From NCBI GenBank assembly GCA_936440205.1, contig OW387135.1:23352792-23416791 (forward strand): a DNA stretch of 64,000 nucleotides. Reading direction: 5' to 3'. Positions 47,600-59,112 of this stretch are shown here, one piece after another (the first letter of the stretch is position 1; the number at the start of each line of letters is the position of its first letter). Both the position numbers and the translations under genes were made by a program. The notes beneath the pieces are model-generated. The model had not been told where the DNA came from. It made no database searches and saw only the letters and a program-made list of their open reading frames with translations. The stretch comes from Lepidonotus clava. Lineage: Eukaryota; Annelida; Polychaeta; Phyllodocida; Polynoidae.

Positions 47600-50230
47600 C
47601 CAATAATCAAGGGCCCAAATGAGCAATTGAAGATGGGGCTAGTTAACGTTGTTCCAGGGTATACATCTAACGAAAGTGGAAAATGGAGCTATGGAGGTCA
47701 GCTGATAAAACTTTTTATATTGCCATCATCTGCCACACTACCAATAGCTTCTGATTGCTACGAAATCGCGGTAGTCAGATGGCACGGAAAGGGTGTTTGT
47801 AGTATAATTTGTTCTTCTGATCATAATATTATAGGTTTGCGGATGGAAATACTTGTTTTATGATGAAGTTACCCTTTGTGTAGTTTACCCAATGGCTTGT
47901 CGCATAGGCAACTTATCACCTGTGATACGTCTTTTTAGAAACGAATATAACATGGAGTAGTCTACTGCTGTAATTTGAACCGTGTAAGATGTCACACTCT
48001 GGTGGTTAACATAGATTTATGTGGCATTATTTCTAGCTCAAACTTGCAAATATTCTAAGGGGGTTACTCTATAATTATGTCAAAGATAACCGAACAGTAA
48101 ATTTTGACCACAAGGATAACTATTGCGGTTGTTGCCAACAAACTATAACAACAGCGATGGGCCATAGGGCTAATTGTCCTATTCTCACTTTTTTTTATTT
48201 TTTTATTTGTTTCAAGGCTTCACATTGATACATGTTCTTCCAGCCAAAGTGGATTATGATCGCAGTCGAGATGTAATGCTATGATATGAGATGAGCAAGT
48301 GAGGGTAAAGGGGAAATTGTTCCAGACATACGTCATACATAGAATAAATGACCTTGTGTATTGATACAATTAGTATAAACGACATTGCCGTAGACAAAAT
48401 TGATAGTTACTTGTCCTAAGAATTTGTTATATGGCACTCTCTGGCATTAAGAAATATCCATTCCCTTTCTCTTTGAACAAAATCTGATAGCCCTGTCAAA
48501 TGGACATTGTTAATCTTTTGAAACAAACCGGCAACATCTCCCTACGGATATTATGTCCCTGCAGAGACAGGTGCTTTTTAAAATATCGTTATCCATTTTT
48601 TTATGCAGAACACTCGGCTGGATAATCAACCCAGAAGGAAACTTCAAATCAAATCAAATCTTATTGTTAAGTGGCTGCTGAATTAAGCGTTGAATTGAGA
48701 AAGGAAGAACTATAATTTTTCCAGGTGACTTTTTTGTTCTGCAAACATTCCTGAACATTCTGGGGGAAATCAAGCATTTATTGCAAGCATCATACAGAGT
48801 CTAAAGGGCTATAATGTAAAACTTCGGATAAGTTAATAATGCAGAAATTCAACGTACCCCAGGATGATAAAATGTATATAAAAAAAATCATACCTGGCTT
48901 TAAAACATTGAATTTTACATTATTTCATTCTAGCAGAGCCTCACCTGTTTCATATCAAGGAAAAAAGAAAAGAAAAGTGAAAAAAAATATAGAGAGAAGC
49001 AGGTGCAGGTGTAGTAGGTAGTGAAGTGAGACCATTGTGGAGGGTCGATTGAGGCGCCGATATCAGCTGAAACATTAACAAGGCTGGGCAGTAAGGGGAC
49101 ACCAACTATGTGCCCAGCCTGGTAATAGGTGCAATGTGCTCACCACCTAGATCTATCGCTGTTTCCATCGACAAATGGCGCGTTCAAAATGCTCATATAG
49201 TGCTCATGCAATCTAAACATAAGGCTTTTCATAGTTAGTGAGTGGGGTGGGTACAGTCAGTGCGGGCGCCCCTCTCCACTTCTGTGGCCAAGCTAGGGAG
49301 GATTGATGTGAGGATCCAATGGGCCTTGAGCCCATTCTCTTTTGGTGGAACCCTAAATTACACAGAAAGAGGAAAATGCTGCTTATGTGCATGCAGATAT
49401 GTGGCGTTTTATGATAAAGCCTACAGCTTTCCCCCCACTTTCCAAAATTCTGGACCCGATCCTGCTAAATATTGATTTTGTAAGTGTAAGATCTCTTCAA
49501 CGTGTAGTGCATTTTTATGTACCTCCGAAGTATTCAGGACACTGATACATTTCTCTATATGATAGAACTCATATCGACGCTTATATCACTATATATATGT
49601 AGTGCATTCGGTACATAGAAGACTGGCAGAGCTGCGCTAGGATTTATATTCCCAACTACAGCTTTTTGGGGTCAAAAGTTTCGTGTGCGAGTACGAAGCC
49701 ATGTTTAATTGCAGGATTTGCCCCATTGGCAATATTATAGCTGGGGGATCTTTTTGGATAACACAACTTAAATTTCAATTAAAAGTGTACTCACCTGACC
49801 CCTGATGACGTCCGGCTGTTAATACCGATACTCTCTAGAAGAGTGTACATTCCAAAATGTAGCCATTGTATGATTAAGGGTTCAGATTAACAGTGGTCTT
49901 AAATACATGCAATTATTTTGAAAATAGATAAGAAAGTTAATGTGGATTTACAGTGTGCACAACATATATTACGCCACTTGTTTAATACCATGATACTGCC
50001 ATACTTTATATTCCGATATTGTTAACGGTGGGTAACAGATCTGCAGATGGATGGATCGAATTAATTTGATTTAGGGAGGTCGCCCCTGAAATGATTGGGG
50101 ATGGTTCACCCCAGGCCCCTAAATCCCAACAATCTACAGGCCTCATACTAATATACTCATCAGCTCATTACTCATTTAGTGTGAGAGAAATATCCAATTA
50201 TGTGGTAATTATCTGAACCTGCACACTGTT
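47600..50230. other. No gene seen; small structures
   Basis: AGGCTGGGCA at 49081 pairs with TGCCCAGCCT at 49112 (10-bp stem, 21-nt loop). A lone end of the GGCGGATCC family (TTTCCAAAATTCTGGACCCG) is at about 49439. The plus-strand frame at 47627-47863 is open for 78 codons but unrecognised. Confidence 0.35.
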
Positions 50231-50239
50231 TACAATACC

Positions 50240-50520
50240 TATCCATCCCACGTCGGTGGACAGCTGCCGCTGAGCCGGTGGCGGAAGCCTCAAGGGTCCA
50301 CCGGTCCACCGTCATGTCGGCCATTTTAATTTCCGTTTCAATATGGGAGTCGTCGGGATGGCAACGGGCGTCACAGGTGACGAGGGCAGCTGCTGGGGGC
50401 ATCCGGCTGGAGTCAGGAGGGTCGTACAGGGTCGTAAAGGATCGTACAAGGTCGTACAGTGTCTTCCTGTTCCTGCCGGGGTCCTGTGGGTTTCTCCTTA
50501 AAAGTGCTATCATGCCAAAC
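50240..50520. promoter_or_regulatory. CpG-richer island with 10-bp tandem repeat
   Basis: GTCGTACAGG is present four times with small changes at 50421-50460. CGGCCATTTTAATTTCC around 50314 resembles a YY1-type initiator. Both strands are open across the island (113 codons on the minus strand). A plus-strand ATG at 50312 reaches CAG/GTGACG after 22 codons. I cannot tell which, if any, is used. Confidence 0.22.
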
Positions 50521-50989
50521 TTTCAAAAAATGATTCCGGTGTAGCCAGTGGCAAAACACAACCTCTCGGGCGGTCGGGGCATTAATTTTGTCCTCATTTT
50601 TTTTTCTGTACTTTGGTAAGGGTCTTCAAAATTATTTAGAGACAAAAACTTGAGGAAAAAACTTGCCAGACGGTAATAAAATACCCACTCGGGCGGTCCG
50701 TCGGAAACAACCTTTTTTGATTGGCTTGCTGCTCACGTTTGATGGGTTTTCCCTAGAACTTTAAGCATCAAACTAGGACCAGGGAGAGACAGGGGATGAA
50801 ATTACTGAAAAATAATTATATCAGTGTTTCATCAATCGTATTCGGGTTATGGAATAAAAACGGGCGATGTTTTAACATTTCGAGATGTGTCAAGGTTACA
50901 AAAAATCCGAAGATACACCCAGAAATTAACCGGTTCACAAGCATGTATTCACAGAATGATTTACATGTAGTTGCAAAACATGAAATTAT

Positions 50990-51440
50990 ATATTGTTTTA
51001 CATTGTGTTCTGTCGGGCATAAACTAAGGAGGAATCCCCCACATACAAGAACAGCTTGTTAGGAACTTTACAAAAATCAAAATGTTAACATGGTTATTCA
51101 CTCCCGAATACTATGCCTCTCATATCAACATCTTGCAGAAAACAAGACGAGGAAAAACAGACCACATAGACGCATACTGCAAAATATCTTGATTAAAAAG
51201 GCACATATCATATTTTTCTATACTATACACTGTCTCTTATATCAACGTATAGCAGGTGTACAACAAGGAGGAAAAAAAGACCATACATAAACTTTCTGCA
51301 AAAACTTTGAATATAAGAAAATTAACATATTATTGATCTTTATACCCTTTATACTATGTCGCTCATAATAAGGCATCTCATAGCAGACAGGAAGACACAG
51401 AAGAATAAGCCAAGGAGGTTCCATTGTGATACCCACTGCT
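50990..51440. repeat. Diverged tandem array, about four units of 117 bp
   Basis: Units are marked by TCTCATATCAAC, TCTTATATCAACGTA and TCGCTCATAATAAGG at about 51117, 51234 and 51357. Each is followed by GCAGAAAACAAGACGAGGAA-like and CATAAACTTTCTGCA-like words. The oldest unit begins near 50995. Confidence 0.6.
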
Positions 51441-52220
51441 ACCTGAATTCCCGGTAGTGATGTAAACTGCACCCACTGATGAGCTATTAGGAGCTGTTTT
51501 ACAGCAGATACCCACTTGGCACAACACCTCAGGTGCAATAATACCACCTTCAAAAGGGTGTAAAATGTCCTCTTATACAATGCCCATCACCTGCTCTATG
51601 GCGACCATCTTACTATAAAGTGCAAAGTCCTTTGCTTTTCATGGCGCATGCATATAATATATGAGAGTTAGCCTGTGAAACCTGAGGTTTTTTTTAGGTA
51701 TTGTTATATTCCACAAACTGCTTTCATAAAGCCACTCAATGGAATGTTTTATGCTATAACAGCACTAATTCCAATATTCTAGAAGTTTTTAAACATCCCT
51801 TTTCTGCATTCAAGAATTAGCAATGTGTATAATCATGGATTAATCATAGACCTGTTATAAATATATCATTGGGAAGGGTAATTCTGTTTCATTCAAACAA
51901 ATGTCTGGTAAAATGTCATAAATTGTTAAATACCCAGCGGTCACAATCATCTTATAGAAAACGGGCTCATCTCATCCAAATATAACATCCTACTATACAA
52001 AGACGTACAGGCACACTTCCAAGGCTTTCCCTATCTTACTTGGTACAATTATATTAATGGTACTACAGTCAGGTAGTCTACTAATGTTATGGTCTTTGGT
52101 TTATTATCACCCGCTCGGCCGAGGAGCGGTGCATATAGTGGGCTGTGCATATTGATAGGCTGTATGTACCGCTCCTTGTATTCGTGATTTTCAACATTCT
52201 TTTGTATTTTGCTTGGGTGA
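51441..52220. other. No gene seen
   Basis: AT-rich. CCGCTCGGCCGAGGAGCGG near 52112 is a small GC hairpin just before the fold-back element. Confidence 0.35.
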
Positions 52221-52221
52221 T

Positions 52222-52370
52222 AGTATAAAGAAGACCCTTGGGGGTCATCCTCGGGCCTTTGGACGACCCTCTGGGCAGCATATTGCCCGTGGGCTTCGCC
52301 CTTGGGCAGTACACTGCCCGGTGGGTCATCCTTCAACCCTCGGACGCCCCCCGCGGGTCTTCTTATATTA
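52222..52370. mobile_element. Fold-back element with three central hairpins
   Basis: The left arm GTATAAAGAAGACCC is complementary to the right arm GGGTCTTCTTATAT. Between them lie three separate hairpins in a row: GGGCAGCATATTGCCC (52273-52288), GGGCTTCGCCC (52291-52301) and GGGCAGTACACTGCCC (52304-52319). The GC-rich core is open on several frames without meaning. Confidence 0.7.
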
Positions 52371-52464
52371 ATGCCTGTGCTTTGAAAACAATTAAGCTGT
52401 CCACGGGATTAAGAGCAAATGTAATCCATGTCGCGACAAAATACCTCAGAAAGTCTGGCATTCA

Positions 52465-52789
52465 CTGGTCAACCTACCACAACAAAGAGAGATTAGATTT
52501 GGATGCCAATGCCGGTCAAAGTTTACACAAGGATCACAAGAATATTTTTAAGACAGAAATATTGGTTTGATTATCAGGTTTTGTTAAATACCTTTTGTAA
52601 ATATTGGTTACAAATCGGTGGCTGTGCCCCACAACCCCACCATTTTCTTTTCTTTTTTCTATTTTTCTATTTTCTTATAAATTGCTCCATAAACAATGAC
52701 CAAGAAGGCTGGTTGACTGGCCGACCTAATATAAACAATAGGGTTTTATCCTCCAGCAACAAGTTAACCATGAGGTGATGCCCCTCGGG
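52465..52789 (+). repeat. Interspersed repeat R, copy 2
   Basis: Collinear with 19945-20255. The copies differ by many substitutions and indels, including a 12-15-bp insertion near 52710, yet both keep an open frame over the poly-pyrimidine segment and what follows. The element directly to its left (52222-52370) has no partner next to copy 1. Confidence 0.7.
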
Positions 52790-52862
52790 ACTTGTTCCAT
52801 GTTTATACGCATACCCTTCACAACTTACTTCGCACAATAACAGTTGTTCACAAATTTACCAC

Positions 52863-53097
52863 CCTACACTCTCCTTTTATAAGAAGGAGAGACAAAGGAG
52901 GTCTCTACTTCTTGAAGGAGACTAATTACTTACCCCAACCTAACATGAGGCTCAAATGCTGAGACCTGCTTCTTCATGGAGAGACGGGTGAACTGGTCTC
53001 ACACAACGAAGAATCAGGTCTCCATAGTGTGCCTCATGTTAGGCTGGGATAAGAAATTAGACCTCCTTTGCCTCTTCTTATAGAAGGAGAGTGCAGG
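52863..53097. mobile_element. Near-full-length palindromic MITE (CCTRCACTCTCC ends)
   Basis: Left CCTACACTCTCCTT pairs with right AAGGAGAGTGCAGG. Inner pairs include GCAAAGGAGGTCT with AGACCTCCTTTGC-like words and CTAACATGAGG with CCTCATGTTAG. Almost the whole 235 bp can fold back. Confidence 0.8.
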
Positions 53098-53099
53098 TG

Positions 53100-53814
53100 T
53101 ATGGGGTGAATTTAGGATACATTAGATACATGAATATCATTTTATTTGTAAACTAATAACGCAAATCGCAGATGAAAACAGAATCCAATATGACTGATTG
53201 AATGCTACTGAGAGGATGTAGCAATATATACATAGAATGGACATAGGCATAGAGTGTAATTGCATCCTTATCTACCCTAACCAAAAAAGGCTATCATCGT
53301 TTTTACTAGCGGACGTGTGGTTTCCTAGAAAATACACTGTACACGTTCCAGTCATTGATGCTTCAGTTCACCCCACCAACTCCACCACCAGTGTCTGCAT
53401 ATTGAACAGTTGAGAGGATTACCCAAATGGTCGTGTTTTGTTAAACTACTGCTCCTCCCCTTTTCGTGTTTTGTAAAACTACTGCTGTCCCCTTTTTAAC
53501 GTTGTTTGTTCCACGCCAAAACACCAGACAGCAGAGTTACTACTGCAGCTTTTTGTTTCCGGCTGAACAGTCGGTTTTTACTCCTGCTACTGGGGCCGAT
53601 AATAGAACTAGAATAGATCAACTCTGTCCGCCGGGTCGCCCATCACCCCGGCCGGGGCTTCAACCCTTTTGTCCAGGCTCTCGCACGCGTGCGCGTGGTT
53701 TGTCAATGATAAAAGAAGATGCATTGGGACGTTCTACATCGAGGTCGACTGCGATCAATGGAGGACACTGGTCCTGAGTGTACGTGGGGCTGTAGGGTTT
53801 GGGAGGGGTGCTGT
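53100..53814. other. No gene seen
   Basis: A frame at 53466-53777 is open for 103 codons on the plus strand, with Pro/Arg-rich content over a GC-richer part. It has no motif or splice context I trust. Nothing else supported. Confidence 0.3.
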
Positions 53815-53945
53815 GGCTAGGGACCAAGGGTTAGGGGCCAGAGGACAGGGGCCAAAGGCTAGGGGATAGGGGTTGGGGGACAGGGGCCATGGGCCAAGGG
53901 ATAGGGGATAGGGGCTAGAGGATAGGGGCCATGGGTCAGAGAGAC
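53815..53945. repeat. Purine-rich minisatellite (AGGGGCCA / GGATAGGGG)
   Basis: Variants of AGGGGCCAAAGG and TAGGGGATAGGGG recur for about 130 bp. Its minus-strand open frame (repeating PLSPNPYPLAF-like words) is only the translated repeat. Frequent G4 runs give quadruplex potential. Confidence 0.85.
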
Positions 53946-53976
53946 ATTCGACCCTGTGTTCCATATGAGCAGACAA

Positions 53977-54362
53977 GGGTCATCTGGCCTCTAACATCAT
54001 AGGATTTTATTTTTTTGGATTGTTTTCCTTCGCGGCGATCGCAATAATGGGTTTCCTCACCCTATGCAATATATAAATATATCACCTAATAGATGATTGG
54101 TCAATTGCACTGAGCTCAATCAGCGGTATACAGGATTCAAGACACCCCTCCTGGGGTCAACCGGCCTCTACCATTTAAGGGTTTTATTTTGGGATTATTT
54201 TCTATGCGGCGATCGCAATATGGGTTTCCCCACTATTCTATATATATCCTTTATAAATATCCTATATAGATATCCTATATAAATATCATATATATATATA
54301 TCATATATATCACCTAATGGATGCTTGGTTAATTGCATTGAGCTAAATTACCGCTATACATG
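53977..54362. repeat. Tandem duplication, about 177-bp units
   Basis: Units begin GGGTCATCTGGCCTCTA (53977) and GGGTCAACCGGCCTCTA (54154). Both contain GCGGCGATCGCAAT, GGGTTTCC and TATATCACCTAAT. The second unit carries an added TATATA expansion. Confidence 0.8.
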
Positions 54363-54589
54363 CATACATAACCGAAATTGTAATGTCGATATCGATCTCG
54401 ACTCCTTTGATCATGAAGCCATGGTGCGAACTATCGTGTGAAGGTTGAAATGTTTAATCTACACCGAGAGAAGAGACGGGGATCAATAGTTGCTCAGTGG
54501 CCTCTAAATAACCCTGACACTCCACTGTCAGTAGAGTCCCCGAGAGCCGGCGCCCTCGGCACATACACACCTCAAAGGGCGCGGCCTAA

Positions 54590-54790
54590 GCCCGTATACA
54601 ACTAGGCGATTCTAACAACCGCATATTTGGTAATTCCACCGTTTTCACAATGAATATCTTCCAAACCCATGCATGTTACATATCATTTGAAAGGAAATCC
54701 GAAATCCTGTCTAATGATGTGTAACATGCCTATCATCAGATTTAGTCGATTTTTGAAATCGAAAGCAAAAATCGACTAGTGGAATTCAGC
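54590..54790. mobile_element. Fold-back MITE, copy g (GCCCGTATACAACTAGG ends)
   Basis: Left arm CCGTATACAACTAGGCGATT, right end CGACTAGTGGAATTCAGC; the arms are less alike than in other copies. The interior CATGCATGTTACATATCATT pairs with AATGATGTGTAACATG. Confidence 0.65.
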
Positions 54791-55011
54791 CTTGAGTGAG
54801 CTGCTCACCGACCTGCTCACCGGGCGGCGCGAGCAGCTCGCGGTCAATCAGCCCCACTCGGGTGTCCCCGTGGAGAAACACAATAGCCCAGAGGAGGTGT
54901 TTGGTTTGCAAAGCCCACCTCCCACTGCGGGCCCTTCACTCTCTTAAAGGTGTTTATTCTCTAGGTTTGAGACCCACTGCTGCGGGATTTAGAAAGTGGA
55001 CGCGTTCCTGA
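54791..55011 (+). promoter_or_regulatory. GC-rich island with GAGCAGCTC pair
   Basis: GAGCTGCTC at 54798-54806 and GAGCAGCTC at 54831-54839 lie in CpG-rich sequence (GGGCGGCGCGAG). The plus strand is open for 71 codons from a GTG at 54796, ending at 55011, with a Ser/Arg-rich start. No ATG starts it. It could be an exon or part of a regulatory island. Confidence 0.22.
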
Positions 55012-58000
55012 ACTTCTAAGACATATATAGTTGTTTCATGAAAAAGGGTCTGATTGGGGTGTGTAGTGGTTTGTGTAAATGCCTTTTATTGAACTTGAAA
55101 TCTATCAGGGAAAGAGGAAACTGGCAGAAAGGGCTGGCTAAGCTATAGACAAAAATCATTCAAATTTGATATTCCTTTAACTTAAAACCTTCTAAACGAT
55201 CCATCTATAATCCTAGCAACATGAATACACTCTTGCTGAACATAACAGTTGGAATTGTCGATGTCATGTATCTACATTGACACAGAATATATATTGGCCG
55301 AAAACTCATCAATGATGATGATTATACCCTTCTTCCACCATTGGTATGACATATTTGCAATTGCATATTATGTCTGTCATAAATCCTGATGACCTATATT
55401 CCCACGGGCCGATGGGTAATCTCAATACCAAGATACCAGTCGGGATGACACCGATATAATATCATACAAAGCTGCGCCGATCCTATTTGGGTTCACACAC
55501 ACCCTAGCCTTTCAATAAAAGGTGCTTAAGGTCACATAAAACATTACCACAAGGTCTTTGAGAATGTCCATCCACATAGAATTAGTGCGTTATCACATAC
55601 ATTGCTGCCAATATTATATTATGTTGTTCATCATTAATTTTGCCACATATCTTGTGTTACTGCAAGGCTCTTTGCTTTCTAAAGACACCTGACCTCTTAC
55701 TGAAAGTTTTTCGGTAGGAGACCCAGACAAACATTTAACAACATAACTACTTATAATTATTTATTCGGAAGAGATGTACATTTATTCAGATATTGCGTTG
55801 ACCACACACACTGCAGGTGATGGAGAAGAATCGCAATAGAAGGGCCTAAGTAGGGCTGAAAATGATAGAATCAGACTATTGAAGCTCAATATATTATTGG
55901 CCCTTTTGAATCCGGTGCCCATTTTTGTGGAGAACAGGGCCACTCTGGAAATATCATATATGGTGAAATTAGTATAACGATCATAACTTTGTCTCTGCTG
56001 GGCGTATTTATTCACCTACACATGGTTATTTAAAGAGATCTGATGTTCTGCAAACTAATACAAATGGTTCTGGGCATACAACAAAGGTTGATGCGGCCAT
56101 TTATCTTATCCTAGCCAATACTTTTGGTCATGTAAATTACATGCTTGGCTGAATGCATGTATGCTTCAAAGCCGAATGCAATTGACACGATTATAATGTC
56201 ACTGTCCTCTTCTGGACGTTGAATCTTGACAAATTTGCCTTAGATATCCACACGACAGAATTTTCTATTTTCATTTGGTTTTCAGAGTTAATATAAAGTA
56301 GTTATTATAGAGGAGTCGGGTTATGGGATAGCCTGTCTGCTAATGAACAACTATTGGGGGACAAGCTATCTTTTATGCGCGAAATTGAGAGAAAACTATA
56401 TTCTTGATATATTATAGTCATTGGATGTATTCCGTGACTGGGACTGCATTTATTATCATCTCATTATTTCATGTAACATAACATCCAAGGAAGAACTTAT
56501 ATGTATAAGATTGGATTTAAATTTTAAAAAATTAAGAAAATTCAGGGGAATGTATAAATCACAAAACTTATCTTCCTTTTTAAGGCGGGTCGGACAGCCA
56601 CACAGCCTCAACTTTACTTGGAAAGACTGATAACAATCTTAATGTGCCTTCGGTTGTATATGCTTTAGGAGTGAGTGATAGTATCTTAGCTGAAAAGAAT
56701 TATTCACTCTTTTTTTTCTTAGAATTCCATTGTGATTATCTGCCAGCAGCCCATATCAGCAATACGAATCAAGCCCGTCCACTTTCACGACACGCCGCAA
56801 TTGAGTCACAACTTGCAATTGATGACTGTGACGGGGTTGTCACAAAAATGTCGCACTAGTTTTCTGAAATGACAGAAGTAGGAAATCGTTACAATTTATC
56901 GCAAATGAGCGATTTTTGGTATGAGAAATACAGCTTTAATGTTTGGCATTCTCCGCAAAAGCACTTCCCAAGAGAGGCTAGTCCCCCTGTGACTTAAGGC
57001 GGGTTTCCAGAGAACGATAAACCATTATAGTCGTCAAACTGGTAGTCCAATATTAGCCATTCAGGACATATTAATAACAACCCTTTCTAACCACATTGAC
57101 TATCAGCACAAACAAGCATTACTTATCAAATATGGAAAGAGTTAATACTGGATGGACGCCGACAAGGATGGATTGCTGTTCTGTGCAAACTTGCGCCATT
57201 TGTCTTTCCCATCTTTGACCAACAAAACTTATCATGTTAATGCTTTGGTCGCCATGGTTGGAAAGGGTCTATATATATATATAATTTATTTGGTCGGCCA
57301 AGTAAACTCATTGGCCGCACTTAGTCCTTCTGTGGAGACTCGGCTTAAAAGGGGCCTCACGTTTCTGTGATACACTATGCAGCACCGTGACGCCTGTATT
57401 GTCTCTGGCGGAGACAGCCAGCAAGAACCACTACTGAGGGTCACACACACAGGCAGGTCGAAGATAAAAGCAGAAAAAGCGGAGAAACCCCCAATGGAAA
57501 AGACGGGAAAATAGAACAGGGAGTGCCAGTAAAATAGAATAGGGAGTGTCTGAGAGGACCTTGTCTGTACTGGGAAGCGCTGTTGCTTTTTAGTTTGCAC
57601 CGGCATGCCCTCCCAAAGTGCCCTGTATGTTTCTCCAAATAAGCATTTTGATTGGGTAGTCCGTGTGGCGCCATCTACGGTTTCTATGTGCATTCATAGT
57701 TTTTAATGACTCTCCACTATGTTCAGTGTCAAACACACAGTTTTGTATATGAATGAGAGTCAGTAGCACTTGAGAGTTGCCATGGTAACACACTTGGTGA
57801 CCGTAAACAGAGATGGTACCACAATGCATGTTTTGTTTGGCTTCTAGTATGATATTTCTATTGGGTTAGGATGTGATGGACCCTGTACATAAATTAAATG
57901 GATACAAATTTCAGAACTGTTACCAAAAGAATTTGATATTTCTGAGATGCATTCCTTTTACAACTGATTTACACCGTGGGTGTTGTTATATGGTTGAGGT

Positions 58001-58903
58001 AAGTATGTGGCAGTGCTTCAAAGCATTGTGTTTGGCAGTGATTTTACGGACTCAGATTTGACCATGTACAGAGAAACCATGTACATGTACTGTGTAATTC
58101 TAACTCTCACCTTTATTTGCTTAACAATGAATCAAGTTTTGCTACATATAATTATGCTACCCACAATATACTTCACCTTCGCCCTCTGAAAGAAATCGAG
58201 ATACACTAAGAAAAGCTTTTTCTTCCATCCCTTTTTGTGGTGATACATCTTCCGCAAACAAACAGCACAGCATATGATGTTGAGATGAGCCAAATGACTG
58301 TGCCATATGAGCCATATGACTGTGTTAAGAAATCTCAATATTTACAAGTTTGTTTTCAGCTGCCATAGCATGATAGACAACTGCCCCTCACCAGCTCACA
58401 AATTCACTACCAAAGGGAAATACAAAGGGGCAAACTGGCTGAAAAGTGCCACCAGTTCAGCTGAATTGGAGCCATGACTTAATAACAATAGGTTGTTTGT
58501 TTTCCATTATTCCTCATTATTTTCCACCAAATTGTCAAACATTGCAGTCTAACCATTCCATTCTATTCGCCGAATCAATGTGTGACGCAAGGTACCTCTT
58601 CCAGAAGGAAAACAATAAAACTTCTTAAATTTCCTGTCACCAATCAGAAAATGAAATGGACTCTGAGACATTGCTGGAAGGAAATCGGTGTTAATTGCAC
58701 TCAAAATTTGATTCGGTTTTGTTCAGATTTTTATTAGAATCGACCGTTTAATGGGCACGGTTGACAGTTAGACCAGTTGAGACAAATTGATATGAAGCAA
58801 ATATGACTTGTATTGTTCTGATTCTGTCTAACCTGTTTTGAATTATTTAACTGGGACTTTTCCATGGAGTTCCTCTTACTGCCGATGCTGAAAGAACAGT
58901 AAA
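55012..58903. other. No gene seen; one long unassigned open frame
   Basis: On the minus strand 57286-57693 is open for 135 codons, starting MHIETVDGATRTTQSK and including CLFGETYRALWEGM. I recognise no family and see no splice context, and plus-strand purine runs explain part of its openness. The rest is AT-rich and featureless. Confidence 0.35.
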
Positions 58904-59112
58904 GCCCCATACCCACTAGGCGATTGTACCGGCGACTGGCGCCGGGCAACACCAGAATCACTGGTAAAATCACCACCAAATCAAATCACCTGTTAGCATG
59001 TAGCATTTCAATATTACATCTAACAGGTGATTTGATTTGGTGATGATTTTCCCAGTGATTCTGCTGTTGCCCGTTGCCAGTCGCCGGTAAAATCGCCTAG
59101 TGGGTATGGGGC
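58904..59112. mobile_element. Fold-back MITE, copy h, near-perfect palindrome
   Basis: The left arm GCCCCATACCCACTAGGCGA and the right end are complementary with few mismatches for about 90 bp, including CACCTGTTAG with CTAACAGGTG close to the centre. This is the best preserved copy of the window and probably the youngest of the family. Confidence 0.88.

Noticed and set aside
53755-53976. Pro-rich protein on the minus strand
   Set aside because: It is the translation of the GGGGCCA minisatellite and has no independent support.
57286-57693. 135-codon minus-strand open frame as a host gene
   Set aside because: No recognisable motif, no splice context and no typical coding pattern; partly explained by purine runs on the other strand.
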